Below the pieces are notes generated by a model. It searched no databases and was not told the DNA's origin. It saw only the letters and a list, made by a program, of their open reading frames with translations. This document shows, piece by piece, positions 1 through 8,542 of a stretch of DNA of 58,549 nt. Within the stretch, counting starts at the first letter, position 1; every line of letters starts with the position of its first letter. Position numbers and translations under genes: made by a program. This DNA is from an uncultured Prevotella sp. (GTDB lineage Bacteria; Bacteroidota; Bacteroidia; Bacteroidales; Bacteroidaceae): assembly GCA_947177775.1 (NCBI GenBank), contig CAMWVS010000013.1:1-58549 (forward strand), written 5' to 3'.

Positions 1-78
1 GTTTCTTACGATGACTTCATACGATGGTTTCTTACGATGACTTCATACGATGGTTTCTTACGATGACTTCATACGATG
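1..78. repeat. Three tandem copies of a 26-bp repeat
   Basis: The 26-bp unit starting gtttcttacgatgacttc is present three times without a difference (1-26, 27-52, 53-78). The array runs off the left edge, so more copies may lie outside the window. It contains stop codons and no plausible gene. Confidence 0.9.
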
Positions 79-80
79 GT

Positions 81-162
81 TCATCCAACCGTTGTCCGCT
101 CTATAAATAAACAATATTCCGTTGCGGACAAATACAAGAACTATGTCCCTACAGTTGGATGA
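81..162. repeat. Small element bounded by a 9-bp inverted repeat, related to the palindrome at 31215-31299
   Basis: Arms tcatccaac (81-89) and gttggatga (154-162) bound an 82-bp stretch. Inside, bases 127-153 match one arm of the perfect 30-bp inverted repeat at 31215-31299 (gacaaatacaagaa then atgtccctaca, with one extra base). A further partial match lies at about 51390-51408. This looks like a member of a dispersed non-coding repeat family; mobility is inference. Confidence 0.55.
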
Positions 163-219
163 AAACACTGAATGAAAACACTGGATGAAACTGTCCTGAG
201 GACTTGCGCACCCAACAAG

Positions 220-301
220 AGTAATCATACCTCTTCACTCATAACTCTGCCCTCTGTCCTAAAGAGACCTCTGTCCTAAAGAGACCTCTGTCCTAAAGAG
301 A
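220..301. repeat. 45-bp dispersed repeat copy merging into three 17-bp tandem repeats
   Basis: Bases 220-264 align without gaps to the 45-bp unit repeated inside the TonB receptor gene (46711-46845); by hand count 38 of 45 positions agree. The end of this copy is itself amplified: the 17-bp unit cctctgtcctaaagaga occurs at 251-267, 268-284 and 285-301, stopping just before the surE stop codon. Confidence 0.8.
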
Positions 302-309
302 CCTCTGAG

Positions 310-1080
310 TCAGAACGTCCAGTCCTTCATTTTCTCCATCATCTCATAGCTCGTCACGTCGACCTCAGTCGGCGTGATGGCCACGTAGCCATGGCTGAGC
401 GCCCAGTTGTCGGTGTCCTCGGCTTCCGGTTCGTCGTTGGTATATTCGCCGGTCATCCAATAGTAGTCGTAGTCGCGCGGGTGACGGCATTTGACCACCT
501 CCTTGCCCCACGTGCCGCGGGCCATACGGCAGATACGGACGCCGCGGAACTCCTCGCCGAGCGGAAAATTGACGTTGAGACAGACGCCCTTGGGCAGCCC
601 CTCTCTGAGGACACGCTCCGTGATGGAGCGCACGAGGCGGGTGAGCGGGGCGAAGTCGGCGTCGTCACGATGGTCGCAGAGCGAGAACGCCACCGAGGGA
701 ATGTATTTCATGCAGCCCTCCATCGTCACGCCCATCGTTCCGGAATAGTGGCTGTTGACCGAGGCATTGTCACCGTGGTTTATGCCGCCGATGACCATGT
801 CCGGCCGGCGGTCCTTGCAAAGCTGATCGAGAGCGATTTTCACGCAGTCGACCGGTGTTCCGCTACACGACCATATTTCCACACCCTCCATGCTCCGACG
901 GTGTTTGAGGTGCAACGGCACTGCCGCCGAAAAGGCACATGAGAAACCGCTGCGTCCCGATTCAGGGGCACAGACGAGCAGGTCGGCCAGCGGACTGACC
1001 ATCTCGATGAGACTCCGAAGCCCTTTCGAATGGTAGCCGTCATCGTTGGATATGAGAATGAGTGGTCTTTTCTTTTCCAT
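310..1080 (-). CDS. surE: 5'/3'-nucleotidase SurE
   Basis: SurE removes phosphate from nucleoside 5'- and 3'-monophosphates in the cytoplasm using a divalent metal. The 256-residue length is normal for the family. The N terminus has the diagnostic metal-binding segment ISNDDGYHSKGL (about residues 10-21), followed by CAPESGRSG and, near residues 75-80, SGTPVDCV, all conserved in SurE. GGINHGDNASVNSHYSGT supplies the later metal and substrate loop with the conserved Asn and Ser/Gly. The ATG at 1080 is chosen because the conserved core begins directly after it. It is read away from the parA operon, and its stop abuts the 17-bp tandem repeats at 251-301. No promoter could be assigned with certainty. 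Identification is firm. Confidence 0.97.
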   Translation of the reverse strand: MEKKRPLILISNDDGYHSKGLRSLIEMVSPLADLLVCAPESGRSGFSCAFSAAVPLHLKHRRSMEGVEIWSCSGTPVDCVKIALDQLCKDRRPDMVIGGINHGDNASVNSHYSGTMGVTMEGCMKYIPSVAFSLCDHRDDADFAPLTRLVRSITERVLREGLPKGVCLNVNFPLGEEFRGVRICRMARGTWGKEVVKCRHPRDYDYYWMTGEYTNDEPEAEDTDNWALSHGYVAITPTEVDVTSYEMMEKMKDWTF

Positions 1081-1956
1081 ACAATTTATTATGTATATTG
1101 TTTACATTTAAGTTTCTCCGATTGTCAGACAAGGATATTCACAAATTGCCGAGTGCAACTTATCGTATGCAAATTTACATATAAATCGCGAGATTTCTAT
1201 AACGACAGAATAAAGAAATTGATTTTTCTTTAGAGGAAAGATAATGTAAAATTCCGATTAATCGGGTGGGAAACGGATGTTATTCCCGTCACAACCCGAT
1301 TTCACGATGACAACACGTGACAAGCCGCCACAATTCCATGTCCGCTTTCAGCAATCCTCCCGCGACATATTTATGTAAAGAAAACATGCCTAAAAAAGGG
1401 CCTCTGAAAAATCGCAAAATAGAAACGGCGAAACAGGAAAAACACCCTCGTTTTCAGATTTTGTCACCGTTTTCCCCAAGAAAAATTGCGGCGGCCGAGC
1501 CGTAAGGCCCTCCCGGGGTTGCAATAACGGCCCCGTCAGGTTACAGCGGCAGCCCCGTTGCAATGCAACAAAGGCCCCGTTGCAACCCCGTAAGGCCCTT
1601 ACGGCAAAAAGAAAACGGACAAAAAATTGCACACTTTAGTCAAAATCGCTGTAACACGCAGTGGCTCAGACAATAAAACATGCACGCGCAAAACTCGCGA
1701 ATTTGCGGCCAAAGGATTTTTATTTCAGAATAACGCAAGGATTTTGAGGTTTTTGTCGGATTAATTCCGAATTTTTCAGCCTTTCCGACACACCTCCGGA
1801 CGACACAATCTCACGCTCCGGAGGAAGACATGCACCCCACAATTCCCAACATACGAACACACCCCTACGGCGACCAAATACACATTTTATAACGCGGAAA
1901 TGACTCTGAAATACTAAAAAAGGTTCACAAATCATTTTTTTTCGCATAAATTTATG
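1081..1956. other. Long intergenic region between surE and parA, no convincing gene
   Basis: About 880 bp with no open frame that looks like a protein. It holds AT-rich DNA, the GC-rich palindromic repeat at 1500-1609 and, at its right end, the parA promoter. Although it lies next to parAB, I see no cluster of DnaA boxes and no copy of the common parS palindrome TGTTTCACGTGAAACA, so I do not call it an origin. Confidence 0.6.
1500..1609. repeat. 110-bp GC-rich palindromic repeat, copy 1
   Basis: The block begins ccgtaaggccc and ends with the perfect palindrome ccgtaaggcccttacgg (1588-1604) plus caaaa. It contains several gttgcaacgggg/cccc half-sites in both orientations. A second copy of the same length lies at 43200-43309; 84 of 110 aligned bases agree by hand count. 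Both copies sit in long intergenic regions of low GC, so the block stands out by composition. Confidence 0.8.
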
Positions 1957-1964
1957 TAACTTTG
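1957..1964 (+). promoter_or_regulatory. Bacteroidetes -7 box (TAACTTTG) of the parA operon
   Basis: TAACTTTG fits the TAnnTTTG -7 consensus. No clear TTTG element lies 20 nt upstream, only a T-run at about 1935-1940. It predicts a transcript start near 1970 and a 5' leader of roughly 115 nt before the ParA start chosen here. Confidence 0.6.
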
Positions 1965-2087
1965 CACCACGGATGCAGTTTCTCCGTCAGCATGACGGAC
2001 GAATACAAAAAAACATGCCACGCACGGAAGAGCACTGACATTACGCACCGCAATCTAATGGTATCACAAACGACGATAAATATCGGA

Positions 2088-2849
2088 ATGGGAAAAATAA
2101 TCGCATTAGCAAACCAGAAAGGCGGCGTGGGCAAGACCACCACCACCATCAATCTGGCGGCTTCGCTCGCCACATTGGAGAAGAACGTATTAGTGGTGGA
2201 CGCCGACCCGCAGGCCAACGCCTCAAGCGGATTGGGTGTTGACATAAAGCAGGTGGACTGCTCGCTCTACGAGTGCATAATCGACCAGGCCGACGTGCGT
2301 GACGCCATCTACACGACAGACATCGACGGGCTGGACATCATACCGAGCCACATCGACCTCGTGGGAGCCGAAATAGAAATGCTCAACCTCAATGACCGTG
2401 AGAAAGTGCTCAAAAAAATGCTCGACCCCATACGCGGCGAATACGACTACATCCTCATTGACTGCAGCCCCTCGCTCGGACTGATCACGGTCAACTCGCT
2501 CACGGCCGCCGACTCGGTGATTATCCCCGTGCAGTGTGAATACTTCGCCCTCGAAGGAATCAGCAAGCTGCTCAACACAATCAAAATCATCAAGAGCAAG
2601 CTCAACCCGAGGCTTGAGATTGAGGGATTCCTGCTCACGATGTACGACTCTCGTCTCCGACTGGCAAACCAGATATACGACGAAGTGAAACGCCACTTCC
2701 AGGAACTGGTTTTCAAGACCGTCATCCAACGGAATGTCAAGCTGAGCGAAAGCCCAAGCCACGGTCTGCCCGTCATCCTCTATGACGCCGATTCCACGGG
2801 AAGCAAGAACCATTTGGCCCTGGCAAAGGAAATAATAAACAAAAACTGA
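2088..2849 (+). CDS. parA: Chromosome-partitioning ATPase ParA/Soj
   Basis: Deviant Walker-type ATPase that, with ParB, segregates the replication-origin region. The protein starts MGKIIALANQKGGVGKTTT, with the signature P-loop KGGVGKTT at residues 10-17; VDADPQANAS follows as the A' box, and YDYILIDCSPSLG is the Walker B region. The ATG at 2088 gives 253 residues, the usual Soj length. An upstream in-frame ATG at 1962 would overlap the -7 box and add 42 residues unlike the family, so it is rejected. parB starts one base after the stop, indicating translational coupling. Confidence 0.96.
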   Translation: MGKIIALANQKGGVGKTTTTINLAASLATLEKNVLVVDADPQANASSGLGVDIKQVDCSLYECIIDQADVRDAIYTTDIDGLDIIPSHIDLVGAEIEMLNLNDREKVLKKMLDPIRGEYDYILIDCSPSLGLITVNSLTAADSVIIPVQCEYFALEGISKLLNTIKIIKSKLNPRLEIEGFLLTMYDSRLRLANQIYDEVKRHFQELVFKTVIQRNVKLSESPSHGLPVILYDADSTGSKNHLALAKEIINKN

Positions 2850-2850
2850 T

Positions 2851-3780
2851 ATGGCAGTACACAAGAAATACAACAAGAGCGTGCTCGGAAGAGGACTCGA
2901 CGACATTGGAAACGGACGTGGGCTTGACGCTCTGATTGACACAGGAGAAGTTCGCACACAAGGTTCGTCGAACCTCAACGAAATACCCATTACGCAGATA
3001 GAGCCCAACCCCAACCAGCCACGACGCGAATTTGACGACGAGGCACTGCAGGAACTGGCCGCAAGCATACGCGAGATAGGTATCATCCAGCCCGTAACGT
3101 TGCGCCAGACTGCCGACGGACGCTATCAGATAATCGCCGGCGAACGACGCTGGAGAGCATCGCAGATGGCCGGACTGACGGCCATACCGGCCTATATCCG
3201 CACCGTTCAGGACGAAAACGTCATGGAAATGGCACTCGTCGAGAACATCCAGCGTGAAGACCTCAACGCCATTGAAATTGCGCTCGCCTACGAACATCTT
3301 TCCGAAACGACCGGCATGACGCAGGAAAAAATCTCGGAACGTGTGGGCAAAAGCCGCGCCGCCGTGACCAACTACATGCGTCTGCTGAAACTCCCGGCAC
3401 AGGTCCAGATGGCACTGAAGAACCGCGAGATTGACATGGGACACGCCCGTGCGCTGCTCGCCATCGACAGCCCGAGCGTCCAGATACGCCTCTTCAAGGA
3501 GATTCAGAAAAACGGATATTCCGTCCGTAAGGTGGAAGAAATGGTCAACATGCTCAAAAACGGGGAAGACGTTCAGACGGCGAAGAAAAAGATTGCCGCA
3601 CAGTCACGCCTGCCGGAGGAATTCACAATGCTGCGTGACCGTCTTTCCGACCTCTTCCGGACAAAGGTGCAGATGACCTGCTCACCCAAAGGAAAGGGAA
3701 AAATAAGCATTCCGTTCGCCAACGAGGAAGAACTGGAACGCATCATGAGCGCTCTCGACGGCATGGGCGGCAGACAATGA
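2851..3780 (+). CDS. parB: Chromosome-partitioning protein ParB
   Basis: Sequence-specific DNA-binding CTPase that binds parS sites and recruits ParA and SMC. The N-terminal ParB/Spo0J domain is clear: IEPNPNQPRREFD (about residues 51-63), the nucleotide-binding segment GERRWRA (about 97-103) and ENIQREDLN. A helix-turn-helix follows (TQEKISERVGKSRAAVTNYM), then a C-terminal dimerisation region. The 309-residue length is typical. The stop overlaps the start of the DUF5683 gene by 4 bp (ATGA). No parS matching the common consensus was found in the window. Confidence 0.96.
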   Translation: MAVHKKYNKSVLGRGLDDIGNGRGLDALIDTGEVRTQGSSNLNEIPITQIEPNPNQPRREFDDEALQELAASIREIGIIQPVTLRQTADGRYQIIAGERRWRASQMAGLTAIPAYIRTVQDENVMEMALVENIQREDLNAIEIALAYEHLSETTGMTQEKISERVGKSRAAVTNYMRLLKLPAQVQMALKNREIDMGHARALLAIDSPSVQIRLFKEIQKNGYSVRKVEEMVNMLKNGEDVQTAKKKIAAQSRLPEEFTMLRDRLSDLFRTKVQMTCSPKGKGKISIPFANEEELERIMSALDGMGGRQ

Positions 3781-4628
3781 ATGAACGACGAAGCCAGAAA
3801 AAGAAATTGAAATTCGGAAAAACGACATACACGCTGCGCCTGCTGACGGTAGCCCTGATGCTCACCGTCGGAACGGTATGTACGCAAGCGCAAGACGACG
3901 TTGCTCCGGCCGACACCATTGGTAACACCACAGCCACGGCCGTTGACGTTGATGCCATCACTGCCATGCCAGGCGAAGCTGCCGAGGCGGACCTCCCGGC
4001 AATGACGGCCGACAGCATCCTCGCTGCCGCAGGAACAGCGCCCGGCCCCGACACGGTCTCCGTAAGCGTAGTAGCCAAAAGCCGCAAAAAGAAAGAGCCG
4101 AAAACTCCGCGCGATTGGTCCACATGGAAACCGGACCCGCAAAGAGCCATGTGGCTGGCAATGGTACTGCCCGGTGCCGGACAGATATATAACCGGAAAT
4201 ACTGGAAACTGCCGATTTTCTACGGCGGAATGATGGGATGTATCTACGCGATGAACTGGAACAACATGATGTATAAAGACTATTCGCAGGCCTACCTGGA
4301 CATCATGGACGACGACCCGACCACGCAGAGCTACAACACATTCCTCCATCTGGGACGACAGATAGACGCCTCAAACGAAGAGCGGTATAAGAAACTCTTC
4401 AAAAGCCGCAAAGACAAATACCGCCGGTGGCGCGACATGAGCTTCTTCTGCCTAATCGGAGTCTATGCCCTGTCTGTCATCGACGCATACGTAGATGCGG
4501 AGCTGTCCCAGTTTGACATATCCAAAGACCTCAGTCTCAGAGTCGAGCCGGCCATAATCAACGGATGGCAAAAAGGCAACAGCCTCGACACATCGGCCCT
4601 CGGACTGCAGTGCAGCCTCATCTTCTGA
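3777..4628 (+). CDS. DUF5683 domain membrane protein
   Basis: A 283-residue protein of unknown function, conserved in this position after parB in Bacteroidales. The N terminus has a hydrophobic segment (about residues 20-35, signal or anchor). A low-complexity Ala/Asp/Thr-rich stretch precedes the DUF5683 core, which begins near RAMWLAMVLPGAGQIYNRKY, a P-G-A-G-Q-x-Y-N motif resembling TM2-like membrane hairpins. Hydrophobic segments follow at IFYGGMMGCIYAM and FFCLIGVYALSVIDAYVDA. It overlaps parB by 4 bp, so it is in the same transcript. The domain name is confident; the role is not known. Confidence 0.85.
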   Translation: MNERRSQKKKLKFGKTTYTLRLLTVALMLTVGTVCTQAQDDVAPADTIGNTTATAVDVDAITAMPGEAAEADLPAMTADSILAAAGTAPGPDTVSVSVVAKSRKKKEPKTPRDWSTWKPDPQRAMWLAMVLPGAGQIYNRKYWKLPIFYGGMMGCIYAMNWNNMMYKDYSQAYLDIMDDDPTTQSYNTFLHLGRQIDASNEERYKKLFKSRKDKYRRWRDMSFFCLIGVYALSVIDAYVDAELSQFDISKDLSLRVEPAIINGWQKGNSLDTSALGLQCSLIF

Positions 4629-4677
4629 CACTGATGCGGCATGTTGAACATATATACATTTATATATTGACCACTGA

Positions 4678-6012
4678 ATGATGAACAAAAAAACGATTAT
4701 ACTGTCTCTCACGCTGCTCTTCTCCGGACACTGCGCAACGCAGGCGCAAGACGACAACGTCACCACAGATGAGATAACCGTGACCGACCAGAAAGGAATG
4801 AAAGAAGTCGTAGCCTTTCCCGAAGCGATGGGATATGAGCTTGACAGCCTGATGAATCTCTATATGTCCAGAAACTATCTGGAGGAAGACAACGACTGTC
4901 AGATGAAAGACGTCAACCCTGTGTTCGCAAAGGAAATCTACATCGAACGCCTGAGCCGCATACCGGCCGTGATGGAGATGCCCTACAACGACATCGTGCA
5001 GAAGTTCATAGACCGCTACAGCGGACGCCTGCGCCACTCGGTGAGCTACATGCTGGGTGCCTCGAACTTCTATATGCCTATCTTTGAGGAAGCGCTGGAG
5101 ACCTACGGCCTGCCGCTTGAACTGAAATACCTGCCAATCATCGAATCAGCACTCAACCCGACGGCCGTATCGCGCGTCGGAGCAACCGGCCTGTGGCAGT
5201 TCATGCTGCCCACGGGAAAGCAATACGGGCTCAACGTCAACTCACTCGTAGACGAGCGCCGCGACCCCGTCAAGTCATCGTATGCCGCCGCCCACTACCT
5301 GAGCGACCTCTACAAGATTTTCGGCGACTGGAATCTCGTCATCGCGGCATACAACTGCGGACCGGAACAAATCAACAAAGCCATCCACCGTTCGGGCGGC
5401 GAACGCGACTACTGGCAGATTTATCCCTACCTCCCGAAGGAGACACGAGGATACGTCCCGGCTTTCATTGCCGCCAACTACATCATGACATACTACTGCG
5501 AGCACAACATCTGTCCCATGACAACGCGCTTGCCGGCAAAGACGGATACAGTCGTCGTCAGCCGCAACGTCCATCTTGAACAGATAGCAGCCGTCTGCAA
5601 TATCGACATAGAGCAGCTGCGGGCGCTCAATCCGGCCTACCGCCGCGACATTGTGCCCGGTGCGACGGAAGAGGCTGCCGTCCGTCTGCCGCAGACGGAA
5701 GTAGGAAAGTTCATAGACAACGAAGAAGCGGTCTACAACTACAAGGCTGACCAGCTGATAAGCAGACGCTCCGTAGTCGAGGTGAACGAGGACCGGCCGG
5801 CAGCGACGGCATCCAAGAGCCGCACATCGTCACGCAGCAGAAGCACAGCAAGAAGCAGAAAGTCAGCCGGAGCAAAGACCGTGACAATCAGGAGCGGCCA
5901 GACTCTGTCGGAAATAGCGCGCAAGAACGGCACAACCGTGGCCAAACTGCAGAAGCTCAACGGCATCAAAGGCACAAACATCAGGGCTGGAAAGAAGCTC
6001 AGAGTGAGATAA
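4678..6012 (+). CDS. mltD: Membrane-bound lytic murein transglycosylase, MltD type, with LysM domain
   Basis: Cleaves the glycan strands of peptidoglycan in the periplasm. A signal peptide (first 23 or so residues, ending ATQAQ) is followed by an SLT domain of family 1: the catalytic Glu is in LPIIESALNP, then GATGLWQFMLPTGKQYGL and AYNCGPEQINKAI, all diagnostic. A weak LysM-like segment lies around residues 290-345, and a clear LysM closes the protein (VTIRSGQTLSEIARKNG...). A Ser/Arg-rich linker separates them. A second ATG directly follows the first (4681), and either could be used. A strong terminator follows at 6029-6068. Confidence 0.93.
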   Translation: MMNKKTIILSLTLLFSGHCATQAQDDNVTTDEITVTDQKGMKEVVAFPEAMGYELDSLMNLYMSRNYLEEDNDCQMKDVNPVFAKEIYIERLSRIPAVMEMPYNDIVQKFIDRYSGRLRHSVSYMLGASNFYMPIFEEALETYGLPLELKYLPIIESALNPTAVSRVGATGLWQFMLPTGKQYGLNVNSLVDERRDPVKSSYAAAHYLSDLYKIFGDWNLVIAAYNCGPEQINKAIHRSGGERDYWQIYPYLPKETRGYVPAFIAANYIMTYYCEHNICPMTTRLPAKTDTVVVSRNVHLEQIAAVCNIDIEQLRALNPAYRRDIVPGATEEAAVRLPQTEVGKFIDNEEAVYNYKADQLISRRSVVEVNEDRPAATASKSRTSSRSRSTARSRKSAGAKTVTIRSGQTLSEIARKNGTTVAKLQKLNGIKGTNIRAGKKLRVR

Positions 6013-6028
6013 CGAAGACAAAGAAATA

Positions 6029-6068
6029 CCCCATCTTCTCCCGTCACCGGGAGCAGATGGGGATTTTT
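6029..6068 (+). terminator. Rho-independent terminator after mltD
   Basis: A hairpin with arms ccccatct and agatgggg outside, ctcccg and cgggag inside, loop tcac (6029-6062), followed by a T-run. It ends the parA-mltD operon and shows that an ATG at 6057, inside the hairpin, is not the start of the next gene. Confidence 0.9.
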
Positions 6069-6140
6069 GCAAACAGCTCTACAACAGCAGCCACCAACTT
6101 TAAGAAAAACAACATACAACAAACACGGGAGGACACGACC

Positions 6141-8411
6141 ATGGATGACGAACAGATAAGAAGAGAAGAGGCAGATGCCAAGCTCATAAACGATGCGTTC
6201 CAGCATTTGCTGGACACGTATATGGCTTCACGCCACCGCAAGAAGGTTGATATCATCACCAAGGCGTTCAACTTTGCACGCCAGGCACATAAGGGTGTGC
6301 GGCGTCTTTCGGGCGAGCCATACATCATGCACCCCATAGCCGTGGCCCAGATTGTATGCGAGGAAGTCGGACTCGGTTCCACCAGCATCTGCGCGGCGCT
6401 GCTTCACGACGTCGTGGAGGACACCGACTACACGACGGAGGACATTGAAAACATCTTCGGCCCGAAGGTGGCACAAATTGTCGACGGCCTTACGAAAATC
6501 AGCGGAGGAATCTTCGGCGACAAGGCATCGGCGCAGGCAGAGAATTTCAAGAAACTCCTGCTCACCATGAGCGACGACATCCGCGTCATACTGATAAAGA
6601 TCTGCGACCGTCTCCACAACATGCGCACGCTGGACAGCCAGCCTGCCAACAAGCAATACAAGATTGCCGGCGAGACGCTCTACATCTACGCGCCGCTGTC
6701 AAACCGCCTCGGCCTCTACAAGATAAAGACCGAACTGGAGGACCTGAGCTTCCGCTACGAACATCCGGAGCAGTATGCCTCCATTCAGGCGAAGCTCGCA
6801 TCGACTCAGGCTTCACGCCACACACTGTTCGACAGTTTCACCGCGCCGATTGAGGAGTCGCTCCGCGAAATGGGGATAGACTACGTTATAAAGGAGCGGG
6901 TGAAGAGCCCCTACTCCATCTGGCACAAGATGCAGACCAAGCACGTTGCCTTCGAAGACATCTACGACATCCTTGCCGTGCGTATTATCTTCACCCCGAA
7001 GAACCGGGAGGAGGAAATCACCGAATGCTTCAAGATATATGTAGCCATCAACAAGATATATCAGTCGCATCCGGACCGGCTGCGGGACTGGATCAACCAT
7101 CCGAAGGCCAACGGCTATCAGGCGCTCCACGTCACGCTCATGTCGAAGCAGGGCCGTTGGATAGAGGTGCAGATACGTTCCGACCGCATGGACGAAGTGG
7201 CGGAACAGGGGTTTGCCGCCCATTGGAAATACAAGGAGGACGGCAATATAGAGATGAACGAGGACGACGGCGAACTCAACGAATGGCTTCACACCATAAA
7301 GGAAATACTCGACGACCCGCAGCCGAACGCCATGGACTTCCTTGACGCCATCAAGCTGAACCTCTTCGCTTCCGAGATATTCGTATTCACGCCGAAGGGC
7401 GAAATCAAGACCATGCCGGCTGGATGTACAGCCCTCGACTTCGCCTTCTCCATCCACACGTTCCTCGGCAGCCACTGTATCGGCGCAAAGGTCAACCACA
7501 AGCTCGTCCCACTGAGCCACAAGCTCCAGAGCGGCGACCAGGTGGAAATCCTGACCTCAAAGTCACAGCACGTCCAGCCGTCATGGATCAACTTCGCATC
7601 CACAGCCAAGGCAAAGGCCAAAATCGAGGCTATCCTGCGCCGTGGCAGCCGTGAGATGCAGAAGCACGGAGAGGAAATTTTCACAGCTTTCCTCAAGAAA
7701 CACGACATAGAATATACCACGGCCGCGGCCGACCAGCTGGCCACCTTCCACGAAGTGCCCAGGCGTGAGAACTTCTTCCAGGCACTCGGTGAGAAAACCA
7801 TCCTGCTCGGCGAGAAGGACATCGACGAGCTGCAGGGTAAGAAAAGCAATGGCGGAAAGAGCCGCGGGTGGCGCAAGTATGTTCCGTTCATCAAGTCGGA
7901 CAAGGGCAAGAAAGGCGAAAGCAAGCAGCTGAAGCTCTTTGTCGTGCCGGAGAAGTTCAACCGGAAGAAGCCCATCTTCATAACGGACGGGAACATCACG
8001 CAGTATAAGTTCATGCACTGCTGCCATCCGATTCCCGGCGACGACATTCTCGGATTCATTGACAACAAGAAGCAGATTGAGATACACAAGCGTTCCTGCC
8101 CCGTTGCGGCCAAGCTGAAGTCAAGCTTCGGCAATCATATTCTCGACGCCAAATGGGACATGCACCGCACACTCTACTTCGACGCAAGCATACAGATACG
8201 CGGTATCGACCGCATCGGCATGCTCAACGAGGTCACACGCGTCATTTCCGAACAGATGAACATCAACATCCACAAAATAACCCTGACATGCCAGGACGGC
8301 ATCTTCGAGGGCGCGCTGGATGTCCGTGTGCACGACCGTGACGACGTGAAAGAACTTATAGACAGCCTGAAGAAAGTCAGCAACCTCCAGGACGTCACAC
8401 AAATAATGTAG
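6141..8411 (+). CDS. Bifunctional (p)ppGpp synthetase/hydrolase, long RelA/SpoT homologue
   Basis: Makes and degrades (p)ppGpp, the stringent-response alarmone. The domain order is complete: HD hydrolase (GEPYIMHPIAVA, then LLHDVVEDTDY with the catalytic His-Asp and Glu-Asp), synthetase (RVKSPYSIWHKM, DILAVRIIF, PKANGYQALHVTL, EVQIRSDRMDEVAEQGFAAHW), TGS domain, a Cys/His region (HCCHPIPGDDILGFI) and a C-terminal ACT domain. The loop before PKANGYQ reads RLRD, close to the RxKD of bifunctional Rel/SpoT enzymes rather than the ExDD of RelA. With the HD residues intact, both activities are expected. The ATG at 6141 follows an AGGA sequence and lies after the terminator; 756 residues. Confidence 0.95.
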   Translation: MDDEQIRREEADAKLINDAFQHLLDTYMASRHRKKVDIITKAFNFARQAHKGVRRLSGEPYIMHPIAVAQIVCEEVGLGSTSICAALLHDVVEDTDYTTEDIENIFGPKVAQIVDGLTKISGGIFGDKASAQAENFKKLLLTMSDDIRVILIKICDRLHNMRTLDSQPANKQYKIAGETLYIYAPLSNRLGLYKIKTELEDLSFRYEHPEQYASIQAKLASTQASRHTLFDSFTAPIEESLREMGIDYVIKERVKSPYSIWHKMQTKHVAFEDIYDILAVRIIFTPKNREEEITECFKIYVAINKIYQSHPDRLRDWINHPKANGYQALHVTLMSKQGRWIEVQIRSDRMDEVAEQGFAAHWKYKEDGNIEMNEDDGELNEWLHTIKEILDDPQPNAMDFLDAIKLNLFASEIFVFTPKGEIKTMPAGCTALDFAFSIHTFLGSHCIGAKVNHKLVPLSHKLQSGDQVEILTSKSQHVQPSWINFASTAKAKAKIEAILRRGSREMQKHGEEIFTAFLKKHDIEYTTAAADQLATFHEVPRRENFFQALGEKTILLGEKDIDELQGKKSNGGKSRGWRKYVPFIKSDKGKKGESKQLKLFVVPEKFNRKKPIFITDGNITQYKFMHCCHPIPGDDILGFIDNKKQIEIHKRSCPVAAKLKSSFGNHILDAKWDMHRTLYFDASIQIRGIDRIGMLNEVTRVISEQMNINIHKITLTCQDGIFEGALDVRVHDRDDVKELIDSLKKVSNLQDVTQIM

Positions 8412-8429
8412 GAAAACGGAGATTGAAGG

Positions 8430-8529
8430 TTGAAAGTTGAAGTACGTCTGCACATCCGGCACTCTTCAACTTTCAATCTTTGGCTTTCCACTTTCCCGAC
8501 CCCATGTTTCAACATTCAACTTTCAACTT
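8430..8529. repeat. Inverted and direct repeats of ttgaaagttgaa type
   Basis: ttgaaagttgaag (8430-8442) is the exact complement of cttcaactttcaa (8464-8476), and a third, similar arm lies at about 8510-8529. The folded form would be a hairpin with a 21-nt loop between the Rel/SpoT gene and the pectinesterase gene. No T-run follows, so it is not a classical terminator. Confidence 0.7.
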
Positions 8530-8542
8530 AAAAACACCATCT

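Noticed and set aside
1081..1956. Replication origin beside parAB
   Set aside because: No DnaA-box cluster, no AT-rich unwinding motif next to one, and no dnaA gene in the window.
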